Shown here piece by piece: positions 1 through 7,190 of a DNA stretch of 7,505 nucleotides (the first letter of the stretch is position 1; each line of letters opens with the position of its first letter). The position numbers were made by a program, and so were the translations under genes. The notes under the pieces are model-generated. The model saw only the letters and a list, made by a program, of their open reading frames with translations, did not search any database and was not told the DNA's origin. This DNA is from GCA-020352575 sp964600365 (GTDB taxonomy: Bacteria > Actinomycetota > Acidimicrobiia > Spongiisociales > JAENVV01): the NCBI GenBank assembly GCA_964600365.1, contig CAZRJG010000085.1, forward strand, positions 1 to 7,505, given 5' to 3'.

Positions 1-55
1 GTTACAGAATACGTTCGGTGAGCTCAGATCTCAGTTGGCAAAAAGGATAATCGGG
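1..55. other. Non-homologous, lower-GC stretch at the window edge (possible chimeric junction)
   Basis: These bases replace the expected continuation of the DEAD-box helicase gene. By eye, GC is in the mid-forties percent here, compared with well over 60 percent in the rest of the window. The stretch contains an A-run, and two six-base palindromes sit side by side (GAGCTC at 20-25 and AGATCT at 26-31). The minus-strand reading frame stays open through it only to a stop at 2-4. I recognise no gene, terminal repeat or target-site duplication. The likeliest explanation is a mis-assembled or chimeric contig end. A real insertion or rearrangement is the alternative. Confidence 0.5.
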
Positions 56-520
56 GATCTTGACCTGCTCGTAGGAGACGGCCTTGCGGTCCTGGAGGTC
101 GATGAGGCGGCCGGGGGTGGCGACGATCACCTCGGCGCCCGCCTCGATGCCGTCGATCTGGTTCTGCATCGAGACGCCGCCGTACACCTCGACGACGGAC
201 ACCCCCATCGCCTTGGCGAACGGCCGCAACTCGGCGGCGACCTGGGCGCAGAGTTCCCGGGTCGGCACGAGGATCAGCGCCTGCGGTCCGCCGGCCCCGG
301 GCTCGATCTGCTGGATCACGGGGAGGCCGAACGCGAACGTCTTGCCGGAGCCGGTCTTCGCCTTGCCGCACACATCGACGCCGGCGAGGGCGTCAGGGAT
401 GGCGTCGGCCTGGATCGGGAAGGGGTGGGTGAAGCCCTTCGCCGTGAGGATGTCGACCATCGGAGCGGCGAGGCCAAGTTCGTCGAAGCGCACGTCGGTG
501 CGCGCCTGCTGGGAAGTCAT
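2..520 (-). CDS. DEAD-box RNA helicase, N-terminal part only, with an aberrant C-terminal end
   Basis: This is an ATP-dependent RNA helicase of superfamily 2, which remodels RNA duplexes or ribonucleoproteins in the cytoplasm. Numbering is from the ATG at 520. The Q motif spans about residues 12-41, with F12 and Q37. Motif I (AKTGSGKT) is at 54-61, motif Ia (PTREL) at 86-90, the GG motif at 114-115 and motif Ib (TPGR) at 135-138. The ATG was chosen because GAAGGA lies 5 bases upstream and because the sequence before it does not look like helicase. Homology stops after residue 155 (...YEQVKI), just where the strand leading into the DEAD motif is expected. It is replaced by 17 unrelated residues and a stop at the window edge. 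Motifs II-VI and the second RecA domain are therefore absent, whereas family members usually exceed 400 residues. The gene lies 77 bases downstream of the dinG-like gene on the same strand. The family is certain. Whether the gene is really broken or the break is an assembly edge cannot be decided here. Confidence 0.85.
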   Translation of the reverse strand: MTSQQARTDVRFDELGLAAPMVDILTAKGFTHPFPIQADAIPDALAGVDVCGKAKTGSGKTFAFGLPVIQQIEPGAGGPQALILVPTRELCAQVAAELRPFAKAMGVSVVEVYGGVSMQNQIDGIEAGAEVIVATPGRLIDLQDRKAVSYEQVKIPDYPFCQLRSELTERIL

Positions 521-525
521 GTGTG

Positions 526-531
526 TCCTTC
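526..531 (-). promoter_or_regulatory. Ribosome binding site of the DEAD-box helicase gene
   Basis: GAAGGA lies 5 bases before the ATG at 520, an ideal Shine-Dalgarno spacing. It settles the start against the longer open frame that runs back to 571. It also shows that this gene is translated from a leader, unlike several neighbours. Confidence 0.75.
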
Positions 532-572
532 GAGGGGAGCGAACCCGGGAGTGGGCTCCAGCTCGTGCCACC

Positions 573-578
573 AGTGTA
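573..578 (-). promoter_or_regulatory. Weak candidate -10 hexamer upstream of the DEAD-box gene
   Basis: TACACT on the minus strand matches TANNNT and would give a leader of roughly 45 bases carrying the ribosome binding site. No convincing -35 is present. The 77-base gap between the dinG-like stop and this gene otherwise holds only short imperfect hairpins. Read-through from dinG is an equally good explanation for expression. Confidence 0.25.
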
Positions 579-597
579 GGGCCGAGTCCGGGGACAC

Positions 598-2517
598 TCA
601 GAGACCCATCCTGCGGACGAACTCCCGGGCCACCTCGGGGTCGGCGGTCCGCGCCATGTCGGGGAGCGCCCGCACCAGCGCCGAGCCGTAGGACTTCGTG
701 GCGAGCCGTGGGTCGAGGACGACGACGAGGCCCCGATCGTCCACCGATCGGATGAGCCGGCCTGCGCCCTGGGCGAGCAACACGGCGGCCCGGGGCAGGT
801 CGACCGACCCGAATGCCGAGAGGCCCGCCTGCTCGGCGACCTCACGTCGTGCGGTCCAAAGGGGGTCGTCGGGGCGCGGGAACGGGAGCTTGTCGATCAC
901 CACCACCTCGAGCGATCGACCGGGGATGTCCAATCCCTCCCAGAAACCCATCGTGGCGACGAGCACCGAGGTCTCCTCCTCCTCGAACGCCTTCACGAGT
1001 GCTTGCTTTGGCAATTCCCCCTGCACGAGGAGGCGGACATCGCTCGATGCGAGGCGCTCGGCGAATCGGTCGAGCATCCGGTAGCTGGTCGTGAGCACGA
1101 GGCCCCGCCCGCCGGACAACTCGAGGAGGTCAGCGGCCTCGTCCACTGCAGCATCGGCCCACGCCTCCGAGCGGGGATCGGGCAACGAGGCTGCCGCGTA
1201 GAGGCAGGCCTGGGCCCGGTAGTCGAATGGGCTCTCGACAATCAGCTCGGTGTGGTCATCCCCTCGCAAGCCGAGCGCCCTGGCCGTGGGGGCGAGATCC
1301 CCGCCCACCGAGAGCGTGGCCGATGTAGCGACGATCGTGGCCTCGTCGAGCAGGTGGAGCCGCATGAGCGAGGCGACATCGACCGGAGCGACCTTGAGCG
1401 ACGCTGATCGCCCTCCCTCGATCCACCCGACGACACCCTCCTCGAGGGCGGCCACGTAGTCGAGGTCACCCAGCATGTGGCCGCCGAGTCGGAGAAGTCG
1501 CGCCTTCGCCCCGGCGCCGGCGGTCGTCGCCGGCTGAGCCGATCGCACACTCGCCACGAGGTCGTCGGTGACCTTCAACAGACGTTCGAGCGCACCCGCG
1601 ACCTCGAGTTCCGACGGGTCGGTGAACCGCCCCGGCCGTTCCCTGCTGAGGGCCTTCTCCAAGTCGTTGGCGGCGCCGGTGAGCGACCGCACGAGACGAG
1701 CAGCCTTCGCCGACCCGACCACGAGGGGAAGCGAACGGGCCGCCCTCACGAGCTGCCACACGCGCCAGCCTGCCAACTCGACGCCGAGTGCCGAGGCGAA
1801 GGTGTCCTCGAGCCGGTGCGCCTCGTCGAACACCACGAACTCGTGCTCTGGGAGTACGGACTTCTCCGAGGCGAGATGGGCCCCGTAGAGGTGGTGGTTC
1901 ACGACCACCACGTCGGCCTCGGCCGCAGCCTCAAGTGCGCGCATGGCGAAGCACTCCTCCCCCTGCGGGCACTGCTCTCGGCCCGGACACTCCATGCCTG
2001 CGACCGAGTACTCCGACCAATCCTCGACCTCGAAGGGCATTGCGTCCCGATCACCCGATTCGGTCTCCGCCGCCCACTCGACGACCTGCCGCAGTTCGTC
2101 GGGCAGGGTCTCGGTGCCGAAGAGGCCCTCCTGGCGGGTCCACCCGGCGTCCTCGAGATGCTCTTCGAGCCGGTTGAGGCAGAGGTACGAACCTCGCCCC
2201 TTCACCACCGCAACCGAGGCGTCGAGCTCACCGGCCAAGGCCTCCACGAGGAACGGGAGGTCGCGCGCTCCGAGCTGGTCCTGGAGGCTCTTCGTCGCCG
2301 TGGAGACAACGACGCGCTGTCCCGACGCCAATGCCGGCACGAGGTAGGCAAACGACTTGCCGGTCCCCGTGCCGGCCTGGACGACGAGGTGCCGACGGTC
2401 CTCGAACGCGTCGGCGACCGCCCTCGCCATCTCCACCTGTCCCTCCCGCCGGTGCCCACCCTCCCGGGCAGTCACCACGACCTCGAGCAGGTCCTCGGAG
2501 CGGTCGGCAAGGGGCAT
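598..2517 (-). CDS. dinG: DinG-like ATP-dependent DNA helicase with Fe-S cluster motif (XPD/DinG family)
   Basis: This is a superfamily 2 DNA helicase of 639 residues in the XPD/DinG family, whose members unwind DNA 5' to 3' and resolve D-loops, R-loops or G-quadruplexes. Walker A (QAGTGTGKS) is at 47-55 and the DEAH box at 231-234. Four cysteines lie between them: C113 in a GRGSYLC context, then C177, C183 and C189. This is the arrangement that binds a [4Fe-4S] cluster in DinG and XPD. The NHHL motif is at 207-210, ATSATLS at 397-403, the GFWEGLDIPG block at 524-533 and motif VI (QGAGRLIR) at 583-590. There is no N-terminal exonuclease domain of the kind found in some Gram-positive DinG proteins. 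The start has no Shine-Dalgarno sequence but has a -10-like hexamer 7 bases upstream, so translation is probably leaderless. The gene is divergent from ettA and is followed by the DEAD-box helicase gene. The family assignment is very secure. The exact physiological substrate is not known from sequence. Confidence 0.95.
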   Translation of the reverse strand: MPLADRSEDLLEVVVTAREGGHRREGQVEMARAVADAFEDRRHLVVQAGTGTGKSFAYLVPALASGQRVVVSTATKSLQDQLGARDLPFLVEALAGELDASVAVVKGRGSYLCLNRLEEHLEDAGWTRQEGLFGTETLPDELRQVVEWAAETESGDRDAMPFEVEDWSEYSVAGMECPGREQCPQGEECFAMRALEAAAEADVVVVNHHLYGAHLASEKSVLPEHEFVVFDEAHRLEDTFASALGVELAGWRVWQLVRAARSLPLVVGSAKAARLVRSLTGAANDLEKALSRERPGRFTDPSELEVAGALERLLKVTDDLVASVRSAQPATTAGAGAKARLLRLGGHMLGDLDYVAALEEGVVGWIEGGRSASLKVAPVDVASLMRLHLLDEATIVATSATLSVGGDLAPTARALGLRGDDHTELIVESPFDYRAQACLYAAASLPDPRSEAWADAAVDEAADLLELSGGRGLVLTTSYRMLDRFAERLASSDVRLLVQGELPKQALVKAFEEEETSVLVATMGFWEGLDIPGRSLEVVVIDKLPFPRPDDPLWTARREVAEQAGLSAFGSVDLPRAAVLLAQGAGRLIRSVDDRGLVVVLDPRLATKSYGSALVRALPDMARTADPEVAREFVRRMGL

Positions 2518-2524
2518 CCGCGCA

Positions 2525-2530
2525 AGGGTA
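2525..2530 (-). promoter_or_regulatory. Candidate -10 element of the dinG-like gene (leaderless)
   Basis: TACCCT on the minus strand is followed by exactly 7 bases and then the ATG at 2517. Such spacing places transcription start at or next to the A of the ATG. No Shine-Dalgarno sequence is present, which supports a leaderless mRNA. A -35 box is not evident. Confidence 0.5.
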
Positions 2531-2551
2531 GGAGTCGGAGGCGTCCCCCAC

Positions 2552-2557
2552 TACGGT
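2552..2557 (+). promoter_or_regulatory. Candidate -10 element of ettA
   Basis: TACGGT fits TANNNT and ends 9 bases before the ATG at 2567. The ettA start has no Shine-Dalgarno sequence, only a C-rich run, so a leaderless or very short leader is plausible. The spacing is slightly longer than usual and no -35 is clear. The two divergent start codons are only 49 bases apart, so both promoters must share this small region. Confidence 0.35.
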
Positions 2558-2566
2558 TCCGCCCCC

Positions 2567-4243
2567 ATGGCCCAGCAATTCATCTTCACCATGATCGATG
2601 TCAGCCGGCACCACCCGCCGGACAAGGACGTGCTCAAGAACGTCACCCTCGCCTTCCTCCCGGGGGCGAAGATCGGGGTGATCGGGCACAACGGCGCAGG
2701 CAAGTCGTCCGTACTGCGGATCATGGCGGGGCTCGACACTGGCTTCACCGGCGAGGCGCGGCTCACCGAGGGGTACACGGTCGGCCTGCTCGAACAGGAA
2801 CCGCACCTCGATCCCGACAAGGACGTCCTCGCGAACGTCATGGACGGGGTCGCTCCGATCAGGGCGCTCATCGATGAGTACAACGACGTGCTCGCCGGCT
2901 GGTCGGACCCCGACGCCGACTTCGAGAAGCTCGGCGACCGCCAGGCGACGCTCGAGAGGCGAATCGAGGCAGCCGGGGCCTGGGATCTCGAGCGCAACGT
3001 GGAGATCGCGATGGACGCCCTGCGGGTGCCCCCGGGGGGCGCGGATGTCTCCACGCTCTCCGGCGGAGAGCGCCGTCGCGTCGCGCTCTGTCGCCTGCTC
3101 CTCTCCCACCCCGACCTCCTGCTGCTCGACGAGCCGACGAACCACCTCGACGCGGAGTCCGTGGCGTGGCTCGAGCGGTTCCTCAAGGAGTACGACGGGA
3201 CCGTCGTCGCGGTGACCCACGACCGTTACTTCCTCGACAACGTCGCCGGCTGGATCCTCGAGCTCGACAACGGCCGCGCCTACCCCTTCGAGGGCAACTA
3301 CTCGGGTTGGCTCGAACAGAAGCAGGCCCGCCTCGCTGCCGAGGAGCGGGAGGAGTCCGCCCGCCAGCGGGCCCTCGCCCGCGAGCTCGAGTGGGTTCGC
3401 ATGACCCCGAAGGCCCGCCAGGAGAAGGGCAAGGCCCGCCTCAACGCGTACGAGGAGTTGCTTGCGGCGTCATCACAACGCGAGCAGCGTCCCGACAGAC
3501 TCGATCTCGTCATCCCCATGACCCGTCGCCTCGGAGACAAGGTCATCGAGGCCACTGGGCTCTCGAAGGGATTCGGCGACCGCCTGCTCATCGACGGCCT
3601 CTCCTTCTCACTCCCCCCGGCGGGGATCGTCGGGGTGATCGGAGCGAACGGTGCCGGGAAGACGACGCTCTTCAGGATGATCACCGGCCATGAGGAGCCC
3701 GACGACGGCACCCTCGAGGTCGGCCCGACGGTGGACCTCGCCTACGTGGACCAATCCCGCGATGCGCTCGACGCGTCGAACACCGTCTTCGAGGAGATCA
3801 CAGGGGGGAGCGAGTTCCTCCAGATCGGCACCCGCGAAGTGAACAGCCGGGCCTACGTCGCGTCGCTCAACTTCAAGGGCTCGGACCAGCAGAAGAAGGT
3901 CGGCGTCCTCTCGGGTGGAGAGCGCAATCGCGTGCATCTCGGGAAGATCCTCCGCAGGGGAGGCAACGTCCTCCTCCTCGACGAGCCCACGAACGATCTC
4001 GACGTCGACACGCTCCGAGCCCTTGAGGACGCGCTCGAGACCTACCCGGGCTGCGCGGTGGTGATCTCCCACGATCGGTGGTTCCTCGACCGCATCGCAA
4101 CGCACATGCTCGTCTTCGCCGGCGACAGCGAGGTGCGCTGGTTCGAGGGCAACTTCACCGAGTACGAGGAGTGGGCCGCCGGGACCTACGGAGCGGACTC
4201 CATAACCCCGCACCGGATCGCGTACAAGCGGCTGTCCCGCTGA
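2567..4243 (+). CDS. ettA: Energy-dependent translational throttle protein EttA (ABC-F ATPase)
   Basis: This is a cytoplasmic ABC-F ATPase of 558 residues, a usual length for EttA. In E. coli, EttA binds the ribosomal E site and gates entry into the elongation cycle according to the ATP/ADP ratio. It has two ABC cassettes and no membrane segment. Cassette 1 has Walker A GHNGAGKS at 40-47, signature LSGGE at 164-168, and Walker B with catalytic E189 (LLLLDEPTNHLD). Cassette 2 has Walker A GANGAGKT at 359-366, LSGGE at 448-452, and Walker B with E473 followed by the TNDLDVDTLRALE segment typical of EttA. The EttA arm insertion is at about 95-140 (DPDADFEKL). The charged P-site tRNA interaction linker is at about 245-325, with ELEWVRMTPKARQEKGKARL. 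The start was chosen because homology begins there; the frame is open for 70 codons further upstream, but that part is the antisense of dinG. A histidine kinase gene follows closely and is probably co-transcribed. Confidence 0.96.
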   Translation: MAQQFIFTMIDVSRHHPPDKDVLKNVTLAFLPGAKIGVIGHNGAGKSSVLRIMAGLDTGFTGEARLTEGYTVGLLEQEPHLDPDKDVLANVMDGVAPIRALIDEYNDVLAGWSDPDADFEKLGDRQATLERRIEAAGAWDLERNVEIAMDALRVPPGGADVSTLSGGERRRVALCRLLLSHPDLLLLDEPTNHLDAESVAWLERFLKEYDGTVVAVTHDRYFLDNVAGWILELDNGRAYPFEGNYSGWLEQKQARLAAEEREESARQRALARELEWVRMTPKARQEKGKARLNAYEELLAASSQREQRPDRLDLVIPMTRRLGDKVIEATGLSKGFGDRLLIDGLSFSLPPAGIVGVIGANGAGKTTLFRMITGHEEPDDGTLEVGPTVDLAYVDQSRDALDASNTVFEEITGGSEFLQIGTREVNSRAYVASLNFKGSDQQKKVGVLSGGERNRVHLGKILRRGGNVLLLDEPTNDLDVDTLRALEDALETYPGCAVVISHDRWFLDRIATHMLVFAGDSEVRWFEGNFTEYEEWAAGTYGADSITPHRIAYKRLSR

Positions 4244-4277
4244 CGACCCGCATCCTTCGGGTAGCGTGGTGACCGAG

Positions 4278-5654
4278 ATGGACGACCAGGGCCCGATGGA
4301 CGCACAGGAGATCGCAGCCCTCTTCGAGCGGCTTCCGATCCCGCTCTACGCCACCTCCAGGGAGGGGCGGTTCCTTGCCGCGAACGCCGCGCTGCGCGAT
4401 GTACTCGGCGTCAGCGATCCCCTCACCGCGGACGCCGAGGACACCTACCACGACCACGCCGAGCGAGAGCGCTTCATCGCCGATCTCGACCAGCGGCCCG
4501 AGATCGGGTTGGTCGATTGGGAGCAGGTGTTTCGCTCCCAGGAAGGACTGCAGTGGATCCAACCCCTCACCAGGGTCGTCCGCGATGCCGACGGGCGGGT
4601 GATGGGCCTCGAGGGCGGCTTCGTCCGGTCACGACGCGACGGCGACGAGGTCGACCTGGACCAATGGCTTCGCATGATCCTCGAGCACACGAACGACGCG
4701 GTGCTCCTGCTCGATCCCGTCGGCAGGGTGCTGTGGGCCAATCGACAGGGGAGGCGCACCCTCGGCATCACCGAGGCGAGCTTGCGGGGCCGGCCCCTCC
4801 TCGACGATCTCGTGGACACCGGCATGCCCATCGGCGAACGGCTCCTGGACACCCCGCTCAGGGCAGAGCTCAGGTTCTCCATGCAGGGAAGGCCACGGCA
4901 CTACTGGGTGAACCTCGAGGCCCATCTCGATCACCTCGGCAACCCCGCGTTCTACTCCGTCATAGCCAGGGACCTCGCGCCCAGTGATGAGGCGGCGCGG
5001 AGGTTGGCCGACGCCGTCGTCGCACGCGAACGCCTCCTCTCCACCGTCGCACACGAGATCCGCACGCCGCTCAGCTCGGTCCTCGGGTTCGCGCTCGAGC
5101 TCACCCGAGTCCTCGAGGAGGCTCCGGGGAACGAGGAGCACGTGGAGATGGCGAGCCTCATCGCCGAGCAGGCAACCGACATCACCCGGATCGTCACCGA
5201 CCTCGTCGAGACGTCGGCGGGGGACCGCTTGAGGACCCAGATCACTGACATCGGGCTGGCCGACGTCGCGCGTTCGGCTATCGAGTCGTCCGGGGCCGGG
5301 TTCGAGCTCCCGGTGAGGGGAGACGGTGTGGCGCGGGGTGACTCCCTTCGCGTCCGACAGGTGCTCCGCAACCTCATTACCAACGCACTCCGGTACGGAC
5401 GACCCCCCGTCGAGGTCGAGATCGAGGTCACCGAACGGGCCCAGATCTCGGTCATCGACCACGGGGACGGCATACCCGAATGGCTCGAAGAGCAGTTGTA
5501 CGAGCCCTTCACGACGCATGGAGGCGCCGAGCACACCGCGCTCGGACTCGGGCTTTCCATCTCTCGCACTCTCGCACGCCAGATGGACGGCGACCTCACC
5601 CACACCCGCACCGACTCCGCGACACGGTTCACTCTCGAGTTGCCCGTCCCGTAG
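4278..5654 (+). CDS. Soluble sensor histidine kinase with two PAS domains
   Basis: This is a two-component sensor kinase of 458 residues counted from the ATG at 4278. PAS-like domain 1 covers about residues 10-120 and PAS domain 2 about 130-235. A HisKA dimerisation segment follows with the phosphoacceptor H259 in the sequence STVAHEIRTPLSS. The HATPase_c domain has the N box (NLITNALRYG, key N369), the G1 box DHGDG at 394-398, the F box LYEPF, and the G2 box with GLGL near 423-426. No signal peptide or membrane helix is visible, so it should sense a cytoplasmic cue such as redox, a ligand or energy state. The PAS ligands cannot be told. GTG codons at 4266 and 4269 are alternative starts. The ATG is preferred because a weak GGTGA lies 5 bases before it. 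It lies about 34 bases after ettA on the same strand, so co-transcription is likely. No response regulator lies next to it in this window. It is a confident kinase with unknown partner and signal. Confidence 0.92.
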   Translation: MDDQGPMDAQEIAALFERLPIPLYATSREGRFLAANAALRDVLGVSDPLTADAEDTYHDHAERERFIADLDQRPEIGLVDWEQVFRSQEGLQWIQPLTRVVRDADGRVMGLEGGFVRSRRDGDEVDLDQWLRMILEHTNDAVLLLDPVGRVLWANRQGRRTLGITEASLRGRPLLDDLVDTGMPIGERLLDTPLRAELRFSMQGRPRHYWVNLEAHLDHLGNPAFYSVIARDLAPSDEAARRLADAVVARERLLSTVAHEIRTPLSSVLGFALELTRVLEEAPGNEEHVEMASLIAEQATDITRIVTDLVETSAGDRLRTQITDIGLADVARSAIESSGAGFELPVRGDGVARGDSLRVRQVLRNLITNALRYGRPPVEVEIEVTERAQISVIDHGDGIPEWLEEQLYEPFTTHGGAEHTALGLGLSISRTLARQMDGDLTHTRTDSATRFTLELPVP

Positions 5655-5662
5655 CACGAAAC

Positions 5663-5692
5663 AGGCGTCCCCTCGGCGCCGGTGGGACGCCT
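5663..5692. terminator. Perfect 9-bp hairpin between convergent genes, possible bidirectional terminator
   Basis: AGGCGTCCC at 5663-5671 pairs perfectly with GGGACGCCT at 5684-5692, around a 12-base loop that contains the palindrome CGGCGCCG. It sits in the 49-base gap between the stop of the histidine kinase and the stop of the malic enzyme, the right place to end both transcripts. Neither side has a real T-tract. The minus-strand side has only a short TGTTTC, so it would be an atypical intrinsic terminator or an mRNA 3'-end stabiliser. Confidence 0.6.
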
Positions 5693-5703
5693 CGACGGTG
5701 CTT

Positions 5704-7113
5704 CTAGCGGCAGACCCCGTCGCGCAACGCCTGCTTCGCCACCGCAGCGGCCACGGCTGGGGCCACCGAGCGATCCAGCGCCGGCGGCACGATGTGCTCG
5801 GCCGAGAGTTCATCGCCGACCTTCGCCGCGATGGCGTCGGCAGCCGCGAGTTTCATGTTCTCGGTGATGGCGGTGGCGCCTGCGTCGAGTGCACCCCGAA
5901 AGATGCCCGGGAATGCCAGGACGTTGTTGATCTGGTTGGGGAAGTCCGAGCGGCCCGTGGCAACGATGCCGGCGATGTCCATCACCTCCTCGGGCATGAT
6001 CTCGGGATCCGGGTTGGACAGGGCAAAGATGAGGGGATCCTTCGCCATTGCAAGGACGTCCTCGCGTGTCACGATGTTCGGGCGGGAGACACCGATGAAG
6101 ACGTCCCGACCTCGGAGCACCTCGGACAACTCGCCGGTGAGCCCTTCGGGGTTCGTGTACTCGGCGAGCCACCCCTTGCCCCCGTCGAGCTTCTCGCGGC
6201 CCTTGTTCACGGCTCCACGGGAGTCGGTCACCACCATCTCCCTCACCCCTGCGTGGTAGAGGATCTTGGCGATCGCCACCCCGGCCGCGCCGGCACCGGC
6301 GATGACCGCCGACAGGTCCTGCATCTTCCTGCCGGTGAGCTTGCAGGCGTTCTGGAGCGCAGCGAGGACGATGATCGCGGTGCCGTGCTGGTCGTCGTGG
6401 AAGACCGGGATGTCGAGTTCCTCGCGGAGCCGCTCTTCGATGGAGAAGCAGGCGGGCGCAGCGATGTCCTCCAGGTTCACACCTCCAAACGTTGGAGCGA
6501 TGCGCTTCACGGTCTCGACGATCTCGTCGGGGTCCTTCGTGTCGAGGACGATCGGGAACGCATTGATGCCACCGAACTCCTTGAAGAGCATCGCTTTGCC
6601 CTCCATCACGGGAAGGGAGGCGAGGGGGCCGATGTCCCCCAACCCGAGGACCGCCGTGCCGTCGGAGACCACGGCAACCGTGCCCCCGCGGATGGTGTAC
6701 TCCCACCCCTTGCGAGGATCCTCGGCGATGGCCGAGCACACACGTGCGACGCCCGGCGTGTAGGCGACGGAGAGGTCGTCGCGGTCATGGAGCGGGAATC
6801 GCCCGATCACCTCGAGTTTGCCGCCCACGTGCATGTGCATCGTGACGTCGTCCGCCTCGAGGAGGTCCACCCCTTCGACGCTTCGAACGGCCTCGATGAT
6901 CGATGCGACGTGGGCCTCGGATCCAGCATCCACGACGAACTCTCGGGTGATCGCGGCCCCGGTCACTTCGAAGCCAGCGAACCTCGTGATGTTCCCGCCA
7001 GCGCCACCGATTGCGGTGGCGAGGCGCCCCAGCGTCCCCGGGGCGTGGGAGAGGCGTGCGAGGATCCGGACGGAGAACGCCGGGGTCGTGTGTGAAGCGG
7101 TCGACATGGTCAC
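5704..7113 (-). CDS. ACT-domain malic enzyme, NAD(P)-dependent (malate to pyruvate and CO2)
   Basis: This enzyme oxidatively decarboxylates malate to pyruvate with reduction of NAD or NADP, linking the TCA cycle to pyruvate. An ACT-type regulatory domain covers about residues 12-90 (FSVRILARLSHAPGTLGRLA...), suggesting allosteric control by a small molecule. The catalytic N-terminal domain has Y118 in AYTPGVARV and the proton-transfer lysine K173 in the PVMEGKAMLFKEFGG block. It also has the metal ligands E215 and D216 (NLEDIAAP) and D241 (FHDDQHGTA). The Rossmann dinucleotide site is GAGAAG at 273-278, and SNPDPEI follows at about 367-373. At about 469 residues it matches the long ACT-containing form known in actinobacteria such as Streptomyces, not the form of about 410 residues without ACT. 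Three in-frame starts exist: TTG 7116, GTG 7113 and ATG 7107. GTG is chosen because GAAGGA is 7 bases away from it. Coenzyme preference cannot be settled by eye. The gene is divergent from ppdK, which uses its product. Confidence 0.94.
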   Translation of the reverse strand: MTMSTASHTTPAFSVRILARLSHAPGTLGRLATAIGGAGGNITRFAGFEVTGAAITREFVVDAGSEAHVASIIEAVRSVEGVDLLEADDVTMHMHVGGKLEVIGRFPLHDRDDLSVAYTPGVARVCSAIAEDPRKGWEYTIRGGTVAVVSDGTAVLGLGDIGPLASLPVMEGKAMLFKEFGGINAFPIVLDTKDPDEIVETVKRIAPTFGGVNLEDIAAPACFSIEERLREELDIPVFHDDQHGTAIIVLAALQNACKLTGRKMQDLSAVIAGAGAAGVAIAKILYHAGVREMVVTDSRGAVNKGREKLDGGKGWLAEYTNPEGLTGELSEVLRGRDVFIGVSRPNIVTREDVLAMAKDPLIFALSNPDPEIMPEEVMDIAGIVATGRSDFPNQINNVLAFPGIFRGALDAGATAITENMKLAAADAIAAKVGDELSAEHIVPPALDRSVAPAVAAAVAKQALRDGVCR

Positions 7114-7120
7114 CAACTGT

Positions 7121-7126
7121 TCCTTC
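7121..7126 (-). promoter_or_regulatory. Ribosome binding site of the malic enzyme gene
   Basis: GAAGGA lies 4 bases before TTG 7116, 7 bases before GTG 7113 and 13 bases before ATG 7107. The spacing favours the GTG start over the ATG. The real initiation codon can only be fixed experimentally, and the choice changes the product by at most three residues. Confidence 0.6.
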
Positions 7127-7137
7127 GGGGTTCTCGG

Positions 7138-7146
7138 AATCTAGCA
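7138..7146 (-). promoter_or_regulatory. Extended -10 promoter element of the malic enzyme gene
   Basis: On the minus strand TGC is followed directly by TAGATT, an extended -10 (TGN-TANNNT). It would start transcription around 7130, giving a short leader of about 15-20 bases that includes the GAAGGA ribosome binding site. No good -35 box is visible, as is common with extended -10 promoters. Confidence 0.5.
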
Positions 7147-7190
7147 ATCGGTTGCCACTCCGCCGCGACGGACCACTCTCGAAACTTCTC

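Noticed and set aside
1..55. An insertion-sequence end within the DEAD-box gene
   Set aside because: No recognisable terminal inverted repeat, target duplication or transposase fragment is present in the few bases available, so it cannot be claimed.
35..691. Plus-strand open frame of 218 codons over the DEAD-box gene
   Set aside because: The opposite strand encodes clear helicase motifs over most of this span, and the plus-strand product is low-complexity antisense.
2357..2566. 70-codon upstream extension of ettA
   Set aside because: It is antisense to the start of the dinG-like gene, has no EttA homology, and the family's normal N-terminus begins at the ATG at 2567.
1477..2877. Plus-strand open frame of 466 codons antisense to the dinG-like gene and running into ettA
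   Set aside because: It is antisense to a helicase with all motifs intact, is rich in Arg, Gly and Pro, and shows no domain. It is a high-GC shadow frame.
2228..3220. Minus-strand open frame of 330 codons antisense to ettA
   Set aside because: It covers the first EttA cassette on the wrong strand and has no motif of its own. It is a compositional artefact.
4246..4262. Small hairpin (ACCCG / CGGGT) between ettA and the histidine kinase as a terminator
   Set aside because: The stem is only 5 bp, has no T-tract and overlaps the start region of the next gene, so it is more likely chance in high-GC DNA.
5326..7095. Very long plus-strand open frame of 589 codons across the kinase 3' end and antisense to the malic enzyme
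   Set aside because: It overlaps two well-supported genes and its protein has no recognisable motif. The open frame follows from high GC and codon bias on the opposite strand.
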